The translations under genes were made by a program, and so were the position numbers. Of a DNA stretch of 64,000 nt, positions 51,971 to 60,282 are shown in pieces. The stretch is from Planctellipticum sp942493135. Its GTDB lineage: Bacteria; Planctomycetota; Planctomycetia; Planctomycetales; Planctomycetaceae. Where the stretch lies: positions 5,332,001 through 5,396,000 of the forward strand of contig OW818684.1 of assembly GCA_942493135.1 (NCBI GenBank), read 5' to 3'. Each line of letters begins with the position of its first letter. Within the stretch, counting starts at the first letter, position 1. Under the pieces are notes generated by a model. That model was not told the DNA's origin. It was given only the letters and a program-made list of their open reading frames with translations, and did not search any database.

Positions 51971-53815
51971 TTACTCCTCCGGATACATGCCGATGGCGCT
52001 GTTCCACCGGCGGACTTTCCGCCGGGACTCGACGGGATCGGTCGGTAATCGGAGCGGCCGGCCCCGTCCGTCGAGCACGATCCCCACCTCGCCGCCACGA
52101 ACTTCGCGTTCCAGGGCGACCCCTGGTCCCGCGCCGACGTTGAAGCGTCGGGCCGGCTCCAGCGTGACCACAGCGGTCCGGTCGGCCTGCAGCGGCAACC
52201 GTTTCCAGTCGCCGAAGGCGAGTTCGCCCCGTTCGTCGAGTCCGCCCCCCTGAATCCGGTAGCGCAGGCAGACCTCGCCGTCGTGGGCCAGACCCGCCGG
52301 AGCAATGCAGGTTCCCAGGTAGACCAGGCAATCGCGTTCGAAGACGTCCATCGCCGCCTGCGGATGGACCTGCGCCAGCACCCCCAGGTGAGGCATCATG
52401 AAGATGCTGTCCTTGGCCAGCCGGGTGATTCCCTCCGGTTCGAAGGCGTCGATCAGCATCGCCGCGGTCTGCTCCATCCGGGGCGCATGCGACAGCACGC
52501 CGCCCGAGGCCACCAGGAGGTCGAGGGCCATGTTGTCGACGATCGAGCGGTCCCCTGTCTCCTGCGCGAACATGTCGCCGACCGAGCGCTGCTGCTGGAC
52601 GCCGCGGAGGTCGACCGCGAAACTTCGATGCTGGATGTAGGACAACCGCAGGGCTTCCCGCGCGACGGCCTGCTCGAACATCAGGGCTTCGAGCGTCTGC
52701 GGGATCGTCGTCGGGCGGATCATCTTGTTCTTGACGCGGTTTCGCAGCTCGCGCTCGTTGGTGTCGTACGGCACCCAGCGCAGGATCGACTCCAGCCCCG
52801 CTTCCGCGCAGACGTTGGAGATGGAATAGCTCATCCCCAAGTTGGCGCTCACGGTGCGATTGAAGACGCCGTGGAAGACGCTGAAGACGTCGGTGGTGGC
52901 TCCGCCGATATCGACGCCGACCGCGTTGATCCCCTGCCGTTCGGCGATCGTCCGCAGGATGTCTCCGACGGCGCCGGGGGTCGGCATGATCGGCGTATCC
53001 GCCCAGGCCATCAGCTTGTCGTATCCCGGTGCATGGGCCATCACGTGCTCAAGGAACAGATCGTGAATCCGGTCCCGAGCCGGGGCCAGATTCTCCCGCT
53101 CCAGAACCGGTCGTACGTTGTCGACGACCGACAATTCGGCGACTTCGCCCAGCACGCGGCGGACGTCGACGGCCGCTTCACGATTCCCGGCGTAGATCAC
53201 CGGCATCTTGAACTGCCCGCCGAATCGCGGCTGCGGCTTGGCCGGTGCAATGAGCTCGGCCAGTTGCACGACGTGCCGCCGGGTGCCGCCATCGGTCCCG
53301 CCGGCGAGCAGGATCATGTCGGGCCGCAGTTCGCGGATGCGCTGGATCTGCTCGAACGGCCGGCGTTTGTCGTTCGAAGCCAGCGTTTCCATGACGATGG
53401 CCCCGGCCCCGAGGGCCGCCCGCTCAGCGCTGGCGGCGGTCATCTGGCGGACGACGCCCGCCACCAGCATCTGCAGTCCGCCCCCGGCGCTGGAGGTGCT
53501 GATATAGATGTCGCAGCCGTCGTTGCCCCGCGACGGACGGATGAGCAGGCCCTTTTCGTCGACCAGCCGCCGGCCGGCGAGTTCCCCGACTTCGGTGGCG
53601 GCGTTGATGACGCCCATCGTCACGTCGGCGATGGGCTCTTCGACGGTGGTGGGGGCTTCACCGCGGTACGTCTGACGGTAAACGCCGTCGACTTTCTCGA
53701 TCAGAATGGCCTTGGTCGTCGTACTGCCGCAATCGGTGGCGAGGATCACCTGCAGGGAATCGGGTTCGATCGGCGGCTTGACCGCTGCGGAGTGCAGTCC
53801 GTTTCCCTCGGCCAT
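51971..53815 (-). CDS. MutL-family ASKHA protein (glutamate mutase L-like)
   Basis: A 614-residue protein of the MutL/acetate-sugar-kinase-Hsp70-actin (ASKHA) type. Phosphate-1 motif DCGSTTTK at 28-35, phosphate-2 motif GVDIGGATTDV at 300-310, and adenosine motif ASGGVL at 436-441. Mutase MutL proteins are associated with the adenosylcobalamin-dependent glutamate mutase; this protein is about 150 residues longer. No glutamate mutase S or E gene lies in the window. It sits at the head of a block of conserved membrane genes, starting 22 bases after the small 132-residue gene. The start ATG follows GGGAG. Confidence 0.87.
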   Translation of the reverse strand: MAEGNGLHSAAVKPPIEPDSLQVILATDCGSTTTKAILIEKVDGVYRQTYRGEAPTTVEEPIADVTMGVINAATEVGELAGRRLVDEKGLLIRPSRGNDGCDIYISTSSAGGGLQMLVAGVVRQMTAASAERAALGAGAIVMETLASNDKRRPFEQIQRIRELRPDMILLAGGTDGGTRRHVVQLAELIAPAKPQPRFGGQFKMPVIYAGNREAAVDVRRVLGEVAELSVVDNVRPVLERENLAPARDRIHDLFLEHVMAHAPGYDKLMAWADTPIMPTPGAVGDILRTIAERQGINAVGVDIGGATTDVFSVFHGVFNRTVSANLGMSYSISNVCAEAGLESILRWVPYDTNERELRNRVKNKMIRPTTIPQTLEALMFEQAVAREALRLSYIQHRSFAVDLRGVQQQRSVGDMFAQETGDRSIVDNMALDLLVASGGVLSHAPRMEQTAAMLIDAFEPEGITRLAKDSIFMMPHLGVLAQVHPQAAMDVFERDCLVYLGTCIAPAGLAHDGEVCLRYRIQGGGLDERGELAFGDWKRLPLQADRTAVVTLEPARRFNVGAGPGVALEREVRGGEVGIVLDGRGRPLRLPTDPVESRRKVRRWNSAIGMYPEE

Positions 53816-53837
53816 AAGGCGCTCCCGTCAGGCTCCG

Positions 53838-54236
53838 TCAACCACCCTGAAACTGCTCGATGTCCGACGTCCTCGGATTCGCGGCTCCCGCATCAGTCTG
53901 CGGAGAACGGCTTTCGGTACGACTCAGAATCTCCAGCCGCCGGGAAAGGTACTCGATTGCCCCGCGATGTTCCAGAAACCGCCCGATTTCGCGAATCTGC
54001 GTCTCGGTGAGCATCAGCCCCAGCCACGGCTGCAGGACCGGGATCGACTGACCCGCCAGCGAGCTGAGCGGAGCCGAGGATTGCAGCGCCACCTGCAGCG
54101 GCAGTTCCATGCCCCGGGCAATCGCCCAGCGACAGACTTTGTCGATCAGTTCGAGCTGGACCGGGGTCGGCTCGCACGGGCCCTGAGGTCCCGTGGCGAA
54201 GGCATGTTGCAGCCAACCCCAGACACCTCGCGTCAC
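53838..54236 (-). CDS. Small soluble protein at head of the MutL-associated cluster
   Basis: A 132-residue helical protein without TM or signal, with LTETQIREIGRFLEHRGAIEYLSRR near the middle and a Ser/Gln-rich tail. It starts at GTG 54236, overlapping the stop of the preceding esterase gene by four bases, and ends 22 bases before the MutL gene. I do not recognise it. Confidence 0.72.
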   Translation of the reverse strand: MTRGVWGWLQHAFATGPQGPCEPTPVQLELIDKVCRWAIARGMELPLQVALQSSAPLSSLAGQSIPVLQPWLGLMLTETQIREIGRFLEHRGAIEYLSRRLEILSRTESRSPQTDAGAANPRTSDIEQFQGG

Positions 54237-55384
54237 GGCGTTCCCTTTCGAGGTTCGAATCGACCGACGGGATACCCGGACGCGTACGAGATCACGAACT
54301 CCCCGTTTGGCGTTCGATAGCGGACGGCTTCGTCTTTCCGCTCGAAATCGAGGGGAGTCGTGCGCCGGAGGAAACCTTTGCCGTCGGTCCGCAGGACATC
54401 CCCGGCGACCTGCAGCACGACCTCGGTCCGGTTTCCGAGCGGGTGCCCGGCGCTGGTGAAGACTTTGCCGTCGAGGTCATCTGGCCCGACGAATTTCGCC
54501 CGGACATCCAGCCGGGCGGCCTGCAGATTGGCGACCAGTTCTTCGGCGTCGGCAAACGGGCACGTCGCGTCCTGCACACCGTGGACGCAGAAGATCTTCG
54601 TTGAGGTCCCGAGTTGACGCATGGTATCCAGGTGAGCGGGATTGCCGACAAAACGGAGGGCCTGTTCATCCGGCGACAGGGAGTTCGGCGCGGCGGGATC
54701 GTTGCTATAGCGGGCATTGAGCGTGCTGCCGCCTGGCAGGTTGAAGGCGATGTCGTCGCTGAGTTTTTTCATGCCGCACATGTCGATGATGGCGGTGAAT
54801 GTTCGCGGGGCGAGCTTGTTCGCCATCAGCGTGACGTTTCCGCCGCCGGAACCGCCGGTCGAGTAGATCCGTCCGTCGTCGAACGCCATGCTCTGGGTCT
54901 GCAGCCCGTGCCGGACGAACCAGAGAGCCCGCAGGGCGTCAAGGGCCTGCAGATAGCCGTAATCGTAGGGTTCGGCCGCTTCGATGGCGTCGGCCTTGCC
55001 GCTCTGGAGGTAGTTCACGCAGATGGCGACGACGTTCAGCCGGTCGGCGAGGATCTGCGGTGCGGCGGTGCCGACGCAGTCCGTGCCTCCCCAGTTGTGG
55101 AGGGTCAGCATCAGGCCGGTATCGGGATTGACTCCTGCAAGCGTCCCGCCGGGGTAGTGAATGAGGATTCGAACGCTTCGCGGCCCCGGTCTCAGGGGCC
55201 ATTCCTGGGCGGGAATCTCGACTGCCGCGTTTTTCTGCGGCAGGTCGGGCCAAGGGTCCTGTGCGTGGAGGTTCAGCCCGCAGAAGACCAGCAGTACGGA
55301 GAGAGAGATCGCCCAGGGCTTACGCCGCTGGGCTGTTTTGATTCGCCCCTGCCGGGGCTCAGGAGCTGTCGCCGGGACGGTCAT
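54233..55384 (-). CDS. Exported alpha/beta-hydrolase (esterase/PHB-depolymerase-like)
   Basis: A 383-residue exported protein. The signal peptide runs to about residue 41 (LSVLLVFCGLNLHAQ). The hydrolase domain has IHYPGGTLAGVNPDTGLML, the nucleophile region STGGSGGGNVTLMAN (GGSGGG), an Asp in VHGVQDATCPF, and a likely His in TSAGHPLGN. Its substrate is unknown. Start ATG 55384 follows AGGAAC; an upstream ATG 55414 lies in a repeat. It is followed at once by the small cluster protein, so it may be co-transcribed with the MutL cluster. Confidence 0.86.
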   Translation of the reverse strand: MTVPATAPEPRQGRIKTAQRRKPWAISLSVLLVFCGLNLHAQDPWPDLPQKNAAVEIPAQEWPLRPGPRSVRILIHYPGGTLAGVNPDTGLMLTLHNWGGTDCVGTAAPQILADRLNVVAICVNYLQSGKADAIEAAEPYDYGYLQALDALRALWFVRHGLQTQSMAFDDGRIYSTGGSGGGNVTLMANKLAPRTFTAIIDMCGMKKLSDDIAFNLPGGSTLNARYSNDPAAPNSLSPDEQALRFVGNPAHLDTMRQLGTSTKIFCVHGVQDATCPFADAEELVANLQAARLDVRAKFVGPDDLDGKVFTSAGHPLGNRTEVVLQVAGDVLRTDGKGFLRRTTPLDFERKDEAVRYRTPNGEFVISYASGYPVGRFEPRKGTP

Positions 55385-55401
55385 AGTACGTTCCTGGCCT
55401 T

Positions 55402-55431
55402 GATTCGCGTCCATTCGTGCGATTCGTGGTT
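55402..55431. repeat. Short imperfect TTCGTG repeat tract
   Basis: Three near copies of ATTCGTG/ATTCGCG separated by three to four bases, immediately upstream of the esterase start. Confidence 0.45.
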
Positions 55432-55460
55432 GTCGCCTGTTGTCCGGCGATGATTGATGC

Positions 55461-56126
55461 TTACAGGACGCCGAAGCGTTCGTAGGCGGCCAGGGCCTTC
55501 ATTCCGCCGCGAATGGCGTCGCGCGTGACGTTCTCGGCATGGACTTTGTTCCAGGCCCGCCGGATGGCTTCCACTTCCACGGCTTGCGGCACGACGACGA
55601 CGCCGTCTTCGTCGGCGAAGACCAGATCGCCGGGGCTGAACCGGACGCCGTCGATTTCGACGGGGACGTCGACGTCGATGACCCGCTGGCGATTCTGACT
55701 GTCGTAGACGCAGGTTCCGCGGGCAAAGACCGGGAATCCCATCTCTCGAATTTTTGCGACGTCGCGAATGGCGCCGTCGATGATGGCGCCGCCGCAGCCG
55801 CTGTTGCCGGCGGCCGTCGACAGCAACTCTCCCCAGATCCCCGATCGCATCGAGCCGCCGGCAGCGGCGATCAGGACGTCGTCGGGTTTGCAGGAGTCGA
55901 CCGCCCGCAGCTCGAGGTCGTAGGGGCGGGGATCTTCGTGGGCCATGTCGGCCCAGAGGGTGGTTTTGCAGCGACCGACGAGAATCTGGCTGGTCGTGTA
56001 GGGTTTGAGAAGAAGACGCGGCGACTGGTGCGGAAAACCGAGAGAATCCAGTGCATCGGACACAACTGCCGCATACAGAGACTCCCGCATCATCGGGAGG
56101 GAGATCAGGTCCGGGGCGGTCGCCAT
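55461..56126 (-). CDS. RraA-like/HMG-aldolase-fold protein
   Basis: A 221-residue protein of the RraA family. Conserved GIWGELLSTAA and GAIIDGAIRDVAKI motifs hold the active site of the 4-hydroxy-4-methyl-2-oxoglutarate aldolase fold, and VFARGTCVYDSQ follows. Such proteins are either metal-dependent aldolases or regulators of RNase E; the enzyme role is more likely because the catalytic Arg and Asp of IRD are present. It is upstream of the esterase by 76 bases on the same strand and divergent from the M81 gene. Confidence 0.88.
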   Translation of the reverse strand: MATAPDLISLPMMRESLYAAVVSDALDSLGFPHQSPRLLLKPYTTSQILVGRCKTTLWADMAHEDPRPYDLELRAVDSCKPDDVLIAAAGGSMRSGIWGELLSTAAGNSGCGGAIIDGAIRDVAKIREMGFPVFARGTCVYDSQNRQRVIDVDVPVEIDGVRFSPGDLVFADEDGVVVVPQAVEVEAIRRAWNKVHAENVTRDAIRGGMKALAAYERFGVL

Positions 56127-56233
56127 TCGAGTTTTCCCGAGTCGGAGTGTTGCGAAGTCAGTTGATGATCTAACATCAAAGCTCGTTGATTTTCCACCAA
56201 CCGCAGATTTCGACCATCCGGGGAGTCCGCCGT

Positions 56234-57718
56234 ATGTTCCGAGTCGGCATCGTGGCCCTGCTGCAGGAATCGAACACATTCCTCCCGGGCAAGACCACGC
56301 TTGAGCATTTCCAGCAGGAGTTACTCGTTCGCGGCAGGGACGTACGCCAGCACTTTGTCGGTGGACACCACGAGGTCAGCGGTTTCTTCGCAGAGCTGGA
56401 ACGCCGGGGAATCGAAGCCGTCCCCATCTTCGCTGCCCGCGCGGTCCCCTTCGGCACGGTCACGCGAGCGACCTACGCTCTGCTGTTGCAGGAGCTGCTG
56501 CAAGAGCTCGAATCGGCCGGGCGGCTGGACGGCGTCCTGGTTGCTCCGCACGGCGCCACGGTCAGCGAAGATGTCCCCGACGTCGACGGTGACTGGCTCA
56601 CCGCCGTGCGGCACAAGGTCGGGCCGCAAGTTCCGGTGATCGGAACGATGGACCCGCATGCCAATCTTTCGCCGGCAATGGTCGCTGCAACCGACGCGCT
56701 CATCGCCTATCGGACCAATCCCCATATCGACCAGTTCCAACGGGGCGTCGAAGCGGCCGTGCTGATGGCCCGGACTCTGGCCGGCGAAATCCAGCCCGTG
56801 CAGGCGGCCGCGTTCCCGCCGATGCTCATCAATATCGAACGCCAGTGCACTTCGGAATCCCCTTGCCGCGAACTGGCTCAGGAGTTCGAAGCGGTGCGTG
56901 GTCAGCGGAGTGTCCTTTCGACCAGCCTTCTGCTGGGCTTTCCCTATGCGGACGTGGCGGAAATGGGCTCCGCCAGTCTGGTTGTGGTCGATCGGGACGT
57001 CGCTCAGGCGCAGGCGCTGGCCAACGACCTGGCGAGCCAGATGTGGGACCTGCGGAGCGACTTGCAGGGGCGATTCATTTCCGTTCCTGACGCAGTCGGC
57101 CAGGCCGCCGGACTCCCATCGCCGGTCTGTCTGCTGGACATGGGGGACAATGTGGGAGGCGGCTCCCCGGCCGACGGGACCCTGCTGGCCATCGAACTGG
57201 AACGTCAGGGGCTGGCGCCCTCGTTCGTCTGCATCAACGATCCGGACGCGGTCAGCACGTGCGAGGTGCTCGGCGTCGGGAGCGAGTTCTCGCTGGCGAT
57301 GGGAGGGCGCGTCGATCCGCTGCATGGTCCGCCCTGGACGACGGACGTCACGGTTCTGCAACTCGTCGACGGCCAGTTCGATGAACCGGAGGCCCGACAC
57401 GGTGGTCTGACGCACTTTGACATGGGCCGGACCGCGATCGTACAGACCGACAGCGGCCTGATCGTCATGCTGACTTCGTTGCGCACGCCGCCGTTCAGCC
57501 TCCGCCAACTGACGGCCTTCGGACTCGATCCGGCCGCATTCCGGGCGATTGTCGCAAAAGGGGTGAACGCGCCATTGGCGGCGTATCAGCCGGTCTGCCC
57601 GTCGATGATCCGGGTCAACACGCCGGGGGTCACAATGGCGGACGTCACCGGGCTCCCCTATCATCATCGCCGCCGCCCGATGTACCCGTTCGAGCCGGAA
57701 ACCGCCTGGACGCCGTGA
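56234..57718 (+). CDS. M81-family metallopeptidase-like (MlrC) protein
   Basis: A 494-residue protein of the MlrC type. The metal-binding GGHHEVSGF is at residues 43-51, with GTMDPHANLS and AYRTNPHIDQ also present; DMGDNVGGGSPADG is the C-terminal domain motif. Members cleave linearised microcystin in one organism, but here the substrate is not known. Start ATG 56234 after GGGGAG. Divergent from the RraA-like gene, with 107 bases in between that must hold both promoters. A short repeat lies 30 bases after its stop. Confidence 0.9.
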   Translation: MFRVGIVALLQESNTFLPGKTTLEHFQQELLVRGRDVRQHFVGGHHEVSGFFAELERRGIEAVPIFAARAVPFGTVTRATYALLLQELLQELESAGRLDGVLVAPHGATVSEDVPDVDGDWLTAVRHKVGPQVPVIGTMDPHANLSPAMVAATDALIAYRTNPHIDQFQRGVEAAVLMARTLAGEIQPVQAAAFPPMLINIERQCTSESPCRELAQEFEAVRGQRSVLSTSLLLGFPYADVAEMGSASLVVVDRDVAQAQALANDLASQMWDLRSDLQGRFISVPDAVGQAAGLPSPVCLLDMGDNVGGGSPADGTLLAIELERQGLAPSFVCINDPDAVSTCEVLGVGSEFSLAMGGRVDPLHGPPWTTDVTVLQLVDGQFDEPEARHGGLTHFDMGRTAIVQTDSGLIVMLTSLRTPPFSLRQLTAFGLDPAAFRAIVAKGVNAPLAAYQPVCPSMIRVNTPGVTMADVTGLPYHHRRRPMYPFEPETAWTP

Positions 57719-57748
57719 CCGACTGTCAAAGAACGAAGAGAGCATTTC

Positions 57749-57777
57749 ACCGCGGAGGCACGGAGGACGCGGAGAAG
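57749..57777 (+). repeat. Dispersed purine-rich intergenic repeat, copy 2
   Basis: A 29-base GGAGG-rich tract, 24/29 identical to the one at 20313-20341, and 30 bases after the preceding stop codon. Confidence 0.6.
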
Positions 57778-57854
57778 ACTGGGAGCGGACAGGATCGAGA
57801 ATTGAAGTGCAGGAGGTGCATTTGACCGTGAGAGTTGCATTCGCGGAACCCTGC

Positions 57855-57890
57855 CAATGACCACCGGCAACTGACCACGCACCACTGACA
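57855..57890. repeat. Short imperfect CTGACCAC repeat tract
   Basis: Several near copies of ATGACCACC or CTGACCAC, between the M81 gene and the threonine synthase gene. Confidence 0.45.
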
Positions 57891-57964
57891 GAATGCTTGA
57901 TCGCAGACAGAGTTCGACATTCTCGCGTCGCGTGAACTGCACAATTCCCATTGAAGGATGGCCA

Positions 57965-59056
57965 ATGAGTTTCTGGCGCTGGGCTGACGATCTGGATCCG
58001 ATTCCTGCTGAGGCTCGTCTGACATTGGGAGAGGGGGATACGCCTCTCGTCCGGTCGCGTCGACTGGGGCCGTCCGTCGGCCTGCCGAATCTCTACTTCA
58101 AGCTGGAGTTCACCAATCCGTCGGGTTCGTACAAAGACCGCTTTGCGGTGATGGCGATTGCCGACATGGTGGCCCGCGGCAAGACGACGTGCATCGCGAC
58201 GTCGAGCGGGAATACCGGGGCTTCGCTGGCGGCCTACTGCGCACTGGCCGGTCTGAAGTGCGAAATCGCCATCGTCGAAGCGGCTCCGGAAGGGAAGCTC
58301 CAGCAGATGCTGGCCTACGGCGCCACTCTGTACAAAGTCCGGGGGTTCGGCGTCGACAGCGACGTCTCCGATCGCGTGTTTCGTTGCTTGAAGGCCCTGA
58401 GCTCGCGTCCCGAAGCGGAAATGCAAATCAGCGCCTTCCACTACTCCCCTGTCGGAATGACTGGCGTTTACACGCTCGCCTACGAGCTCGACGAGCAGGC
58501 GCCCGCTCCGTGGGATCACGTGTTCTGCATGGCCGGAGGCGGCGGGCTGACGCTGGCCGTCTCGCGCGGCTTCGCTCACCTGCTGGAGACCGGACGCCTG
58601 GACCGGATGCCGCACGTCGAGTGCGTCCAGCCGGCGGGGAATAACACGATCGCCGGGCCGCTCCGCGAGGGAAAAGACTTTGCAGAGGCGACGCGCTGCA
58701 CGTCCCGCATCAGCGGACTCCAGGTTCCCAACGTGATTGACGGGAACGAAGTGATCGCGGCTCTCCGCGTCCACGGCGGGACGGGGCATCTGGTTTCGGA
58801 CGAACTGGTCTGGGAGACCCAGAAGCGACTGGCACGCGAAGAGGGAATTTTTGCGGAACCGGCCGGCGCGACTGCGGTCGCCGGCTGCCTGCAGGCCGCC
58901 AGCCAGGGGCTGCTTGATCCGCAGGCGCACGTGGTCTGCCTGGTCACAGGCTCGGCGTTCAAAGATCCGACTGCCCTTGAAGCGATGACCAGCGATTCAT
59001 CGTGCCCGCTGATCGAAGTGGCGGAACTTGAAAGTCGCGTTGCGGACGCGGAGTGA
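57965..59056 (+). CDS. thrC: Threonine synthase-like PLP enzyme
   Basis: A 363-residue cytosolic PLP enzyme of fold type II. The PLP lysine is Lys57 in NPSGSYKDRF, a threonine synthase signature. SSGNTGASLAAYCALAG is the phosphate-binding and substrate loop, and MAGGGGLTLAVSRGF anchors the PLP phosphate. It makes threonine from O-phosphohomoserine, with the possibility of a related PLP lyase not excluded. Start ATG 57965 follows GAAGG; an upstream frame from 57893 is less likely. Not in an operon. Confidence 0.9.
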   Translation: MSFWRWADDLDPIPAEARLTLGEGDTPLVRSRRLGPSVGLPNLYFKLEFTNPSGSYKDRFAVMAIADMVARGKTTCIATSSGNTGASLAAYCALAGLKCEIAIVEAAPEGKLQQMLAYGATLYKVRGFGVDSDVSDRVFRCLKALSSRPEAEMQISAFHYSPVGMTGVYTLAYELDEQAPAPWDHVFCMAGGGGLTLAVSRGFAHLLETGRLDRMPHVECVQPAGNNTIAGPLREGKDFAEATRCTSRISGLQVPNVIDGNEVIAALRVHGGTGHLVSDELVWETQKRLAREEGIFAEPAGATAVAGCLQAASQGLLDPQAHVVCLVTGSAFKDPTALEAMTSDSSCPLIEVAELESRVADAE

Positions 59057-59073
59057 CTGTTTGCTGTGCCGCG

Positions 59074-60186
59074 TTACTCGTCGGCCAGGGGATGTCGGCT
59101 GGCCGATTCGCCGCCATCGCTCGTCACCCGCAATCGTCGCGGGGGAGCGGGGCGATCCTCATCCGGGGCCGTCGCCAGGGGATGGGTCTCAGACCGCAGT
59201 CGCGAGACTGACGGTCCGGAGACACCATCCCCGGACGGACCACCGGAGTTCCGATCGCCCCGGAAGGAGGGACGCCCCGCGATTCCTCGCGTGGACGTCC
59301 CGGGTGGCAATGAGTCGACTTCCGATGACGTCGACTCATACGCCGCCTGCACAATGCCCGACTGTTCAACAGGCGCTGCCTGCTGAAGAGTCAGGGACTT
59401 TTCGAGCAATTGTTCCAGCCGGTCCAGGCGGGCGGCAACCGGATCTGCGGACGCAGGCTCCGTCGGCTGGCCGCTGAAGGCGGTTTCCAGAATCTCTCCG
59501 TTCTGTTCGTCGCGAATTTTCAGTTTGGAGTTCATCGGAATCGTCGTCTTCCGCAACATCTTCAACGAGTCGGGCGAGTTCGCCACAATGCCGGAGCTGT
59601 CCGACATCCAGACGCTCGATCCCGACTTGGCGGCAGTGATATCGGTCGACTGTTCGATGCTATCCACCACTTTTCGACCGGGCAGAATGACCGAAGCGGT
59701 CTCGGAAAAGATCGGCTGACCCTGTTTCGGAGTCAGCCTCAGTCGCAACGTGCAGGACGTTTGCTGCGATCCCGGGCGAGTGTAGGGAATGAAGACGCTG
59801 TAGGCGGCGCCCAGCGACGAATTGGTCAAATGCATGTTCCAGGCGCCGCTGTCGAAATCCCAGAGCCGGGGAACCGAGCGTTCTTCCAGTGTTCCCTGAT
59901 CGTCAAAGACGTAGATCCGTACGTCGCCATCGACCGCGAGGGGAGTTGTGTTGACGCCTGACAGGAAGATAATCTGGCCGGCAAAGCCGCGACATGGCAG
60001 GCCGTCGGGATCGCGGCCAGTTGAGGGCTGCCAAAGACAGAGAACCTGAACCGCCGGGTTATTGGCCGTTGCACGGACGATCCGGTCCTTCGACCAGGGA
60101 AGTCCGATCGTGGCGCAACCCGACGCCGCCAGCAGCAATGGCAGGAGCAGGATGGGGGTAAGGCAGGCTCGGGGAGTCGTCATCAT
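59074..60186 (-). CDS. Lipoprotein of unknown function near large secretin
   Basis: A 370-residue protein with a lipoprotein signal ending LLAASGC (Cys24). The N-terminal part is a folded domain of beta character (GFAGQIIFLSGVNTTPLAVDGDVRIYVF, in part), then a Ser/Pro-rich tail of about 120 residues with no clear fold. Planctomycetes commonly have such envelope lipoproteins. It follows the secretin gene by 97 bases on the same strand and may be its partner (pilotin-like), which is inferred only from position. Confidence 0.8.
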   Translation of the reverse strand: MMTTPRACLTPILLLPLLLAASGCATIGLPWSKDRIVRATANNPAVQVLCLWQPSTGRDPDGLPCRGFAGQIIFLSGVNTTPLAVDGDVRIYVFDDQGTLEERSVPRLWDFDSGAWNMHLTNSSLGAAYSVFIPYTRPGSQQTSCTLRLRLTPKQGQPIFSETASVILPGRKVVDSIEQSTDITAAKSGSSVWMSDSSGIVANSPDSLKMLRKTTIPMNSKLKIRDEQNGEILETAFSGQPTEPASADPVAARLDRLEQLLEKSLTLQQAAPVEQSGIVQAAYESTSSEVDSLPPGTSTRGIAGRPSFRGDRNSGGPSGDGVSGPSVSRLRSETHPLATAPDEDRPAPPRRLRVTSDGGESASRHPLADE

Positions 60187-60282
60187 TCATTCACTTTCGA
60201 GTCAGCGCGATTTCCGCGAACCGAAACCCGTGATTCGTGCGGGCGACCTGTCGGCGGCCCTCCCCCCCAGACAGCTCGTCCG

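Noticed and set aside
54246..54258. A tRNA-like GGTTCGAATC string
   Set aside because: It lies inside the esterase gene and no cloverleaf can be drawn around it.
56321..58930. An 869-residue minus-strand frame
   Set aside because: Spans two good genes (M81 and threonine synthase) on the plus strand and has no recognisable domain.
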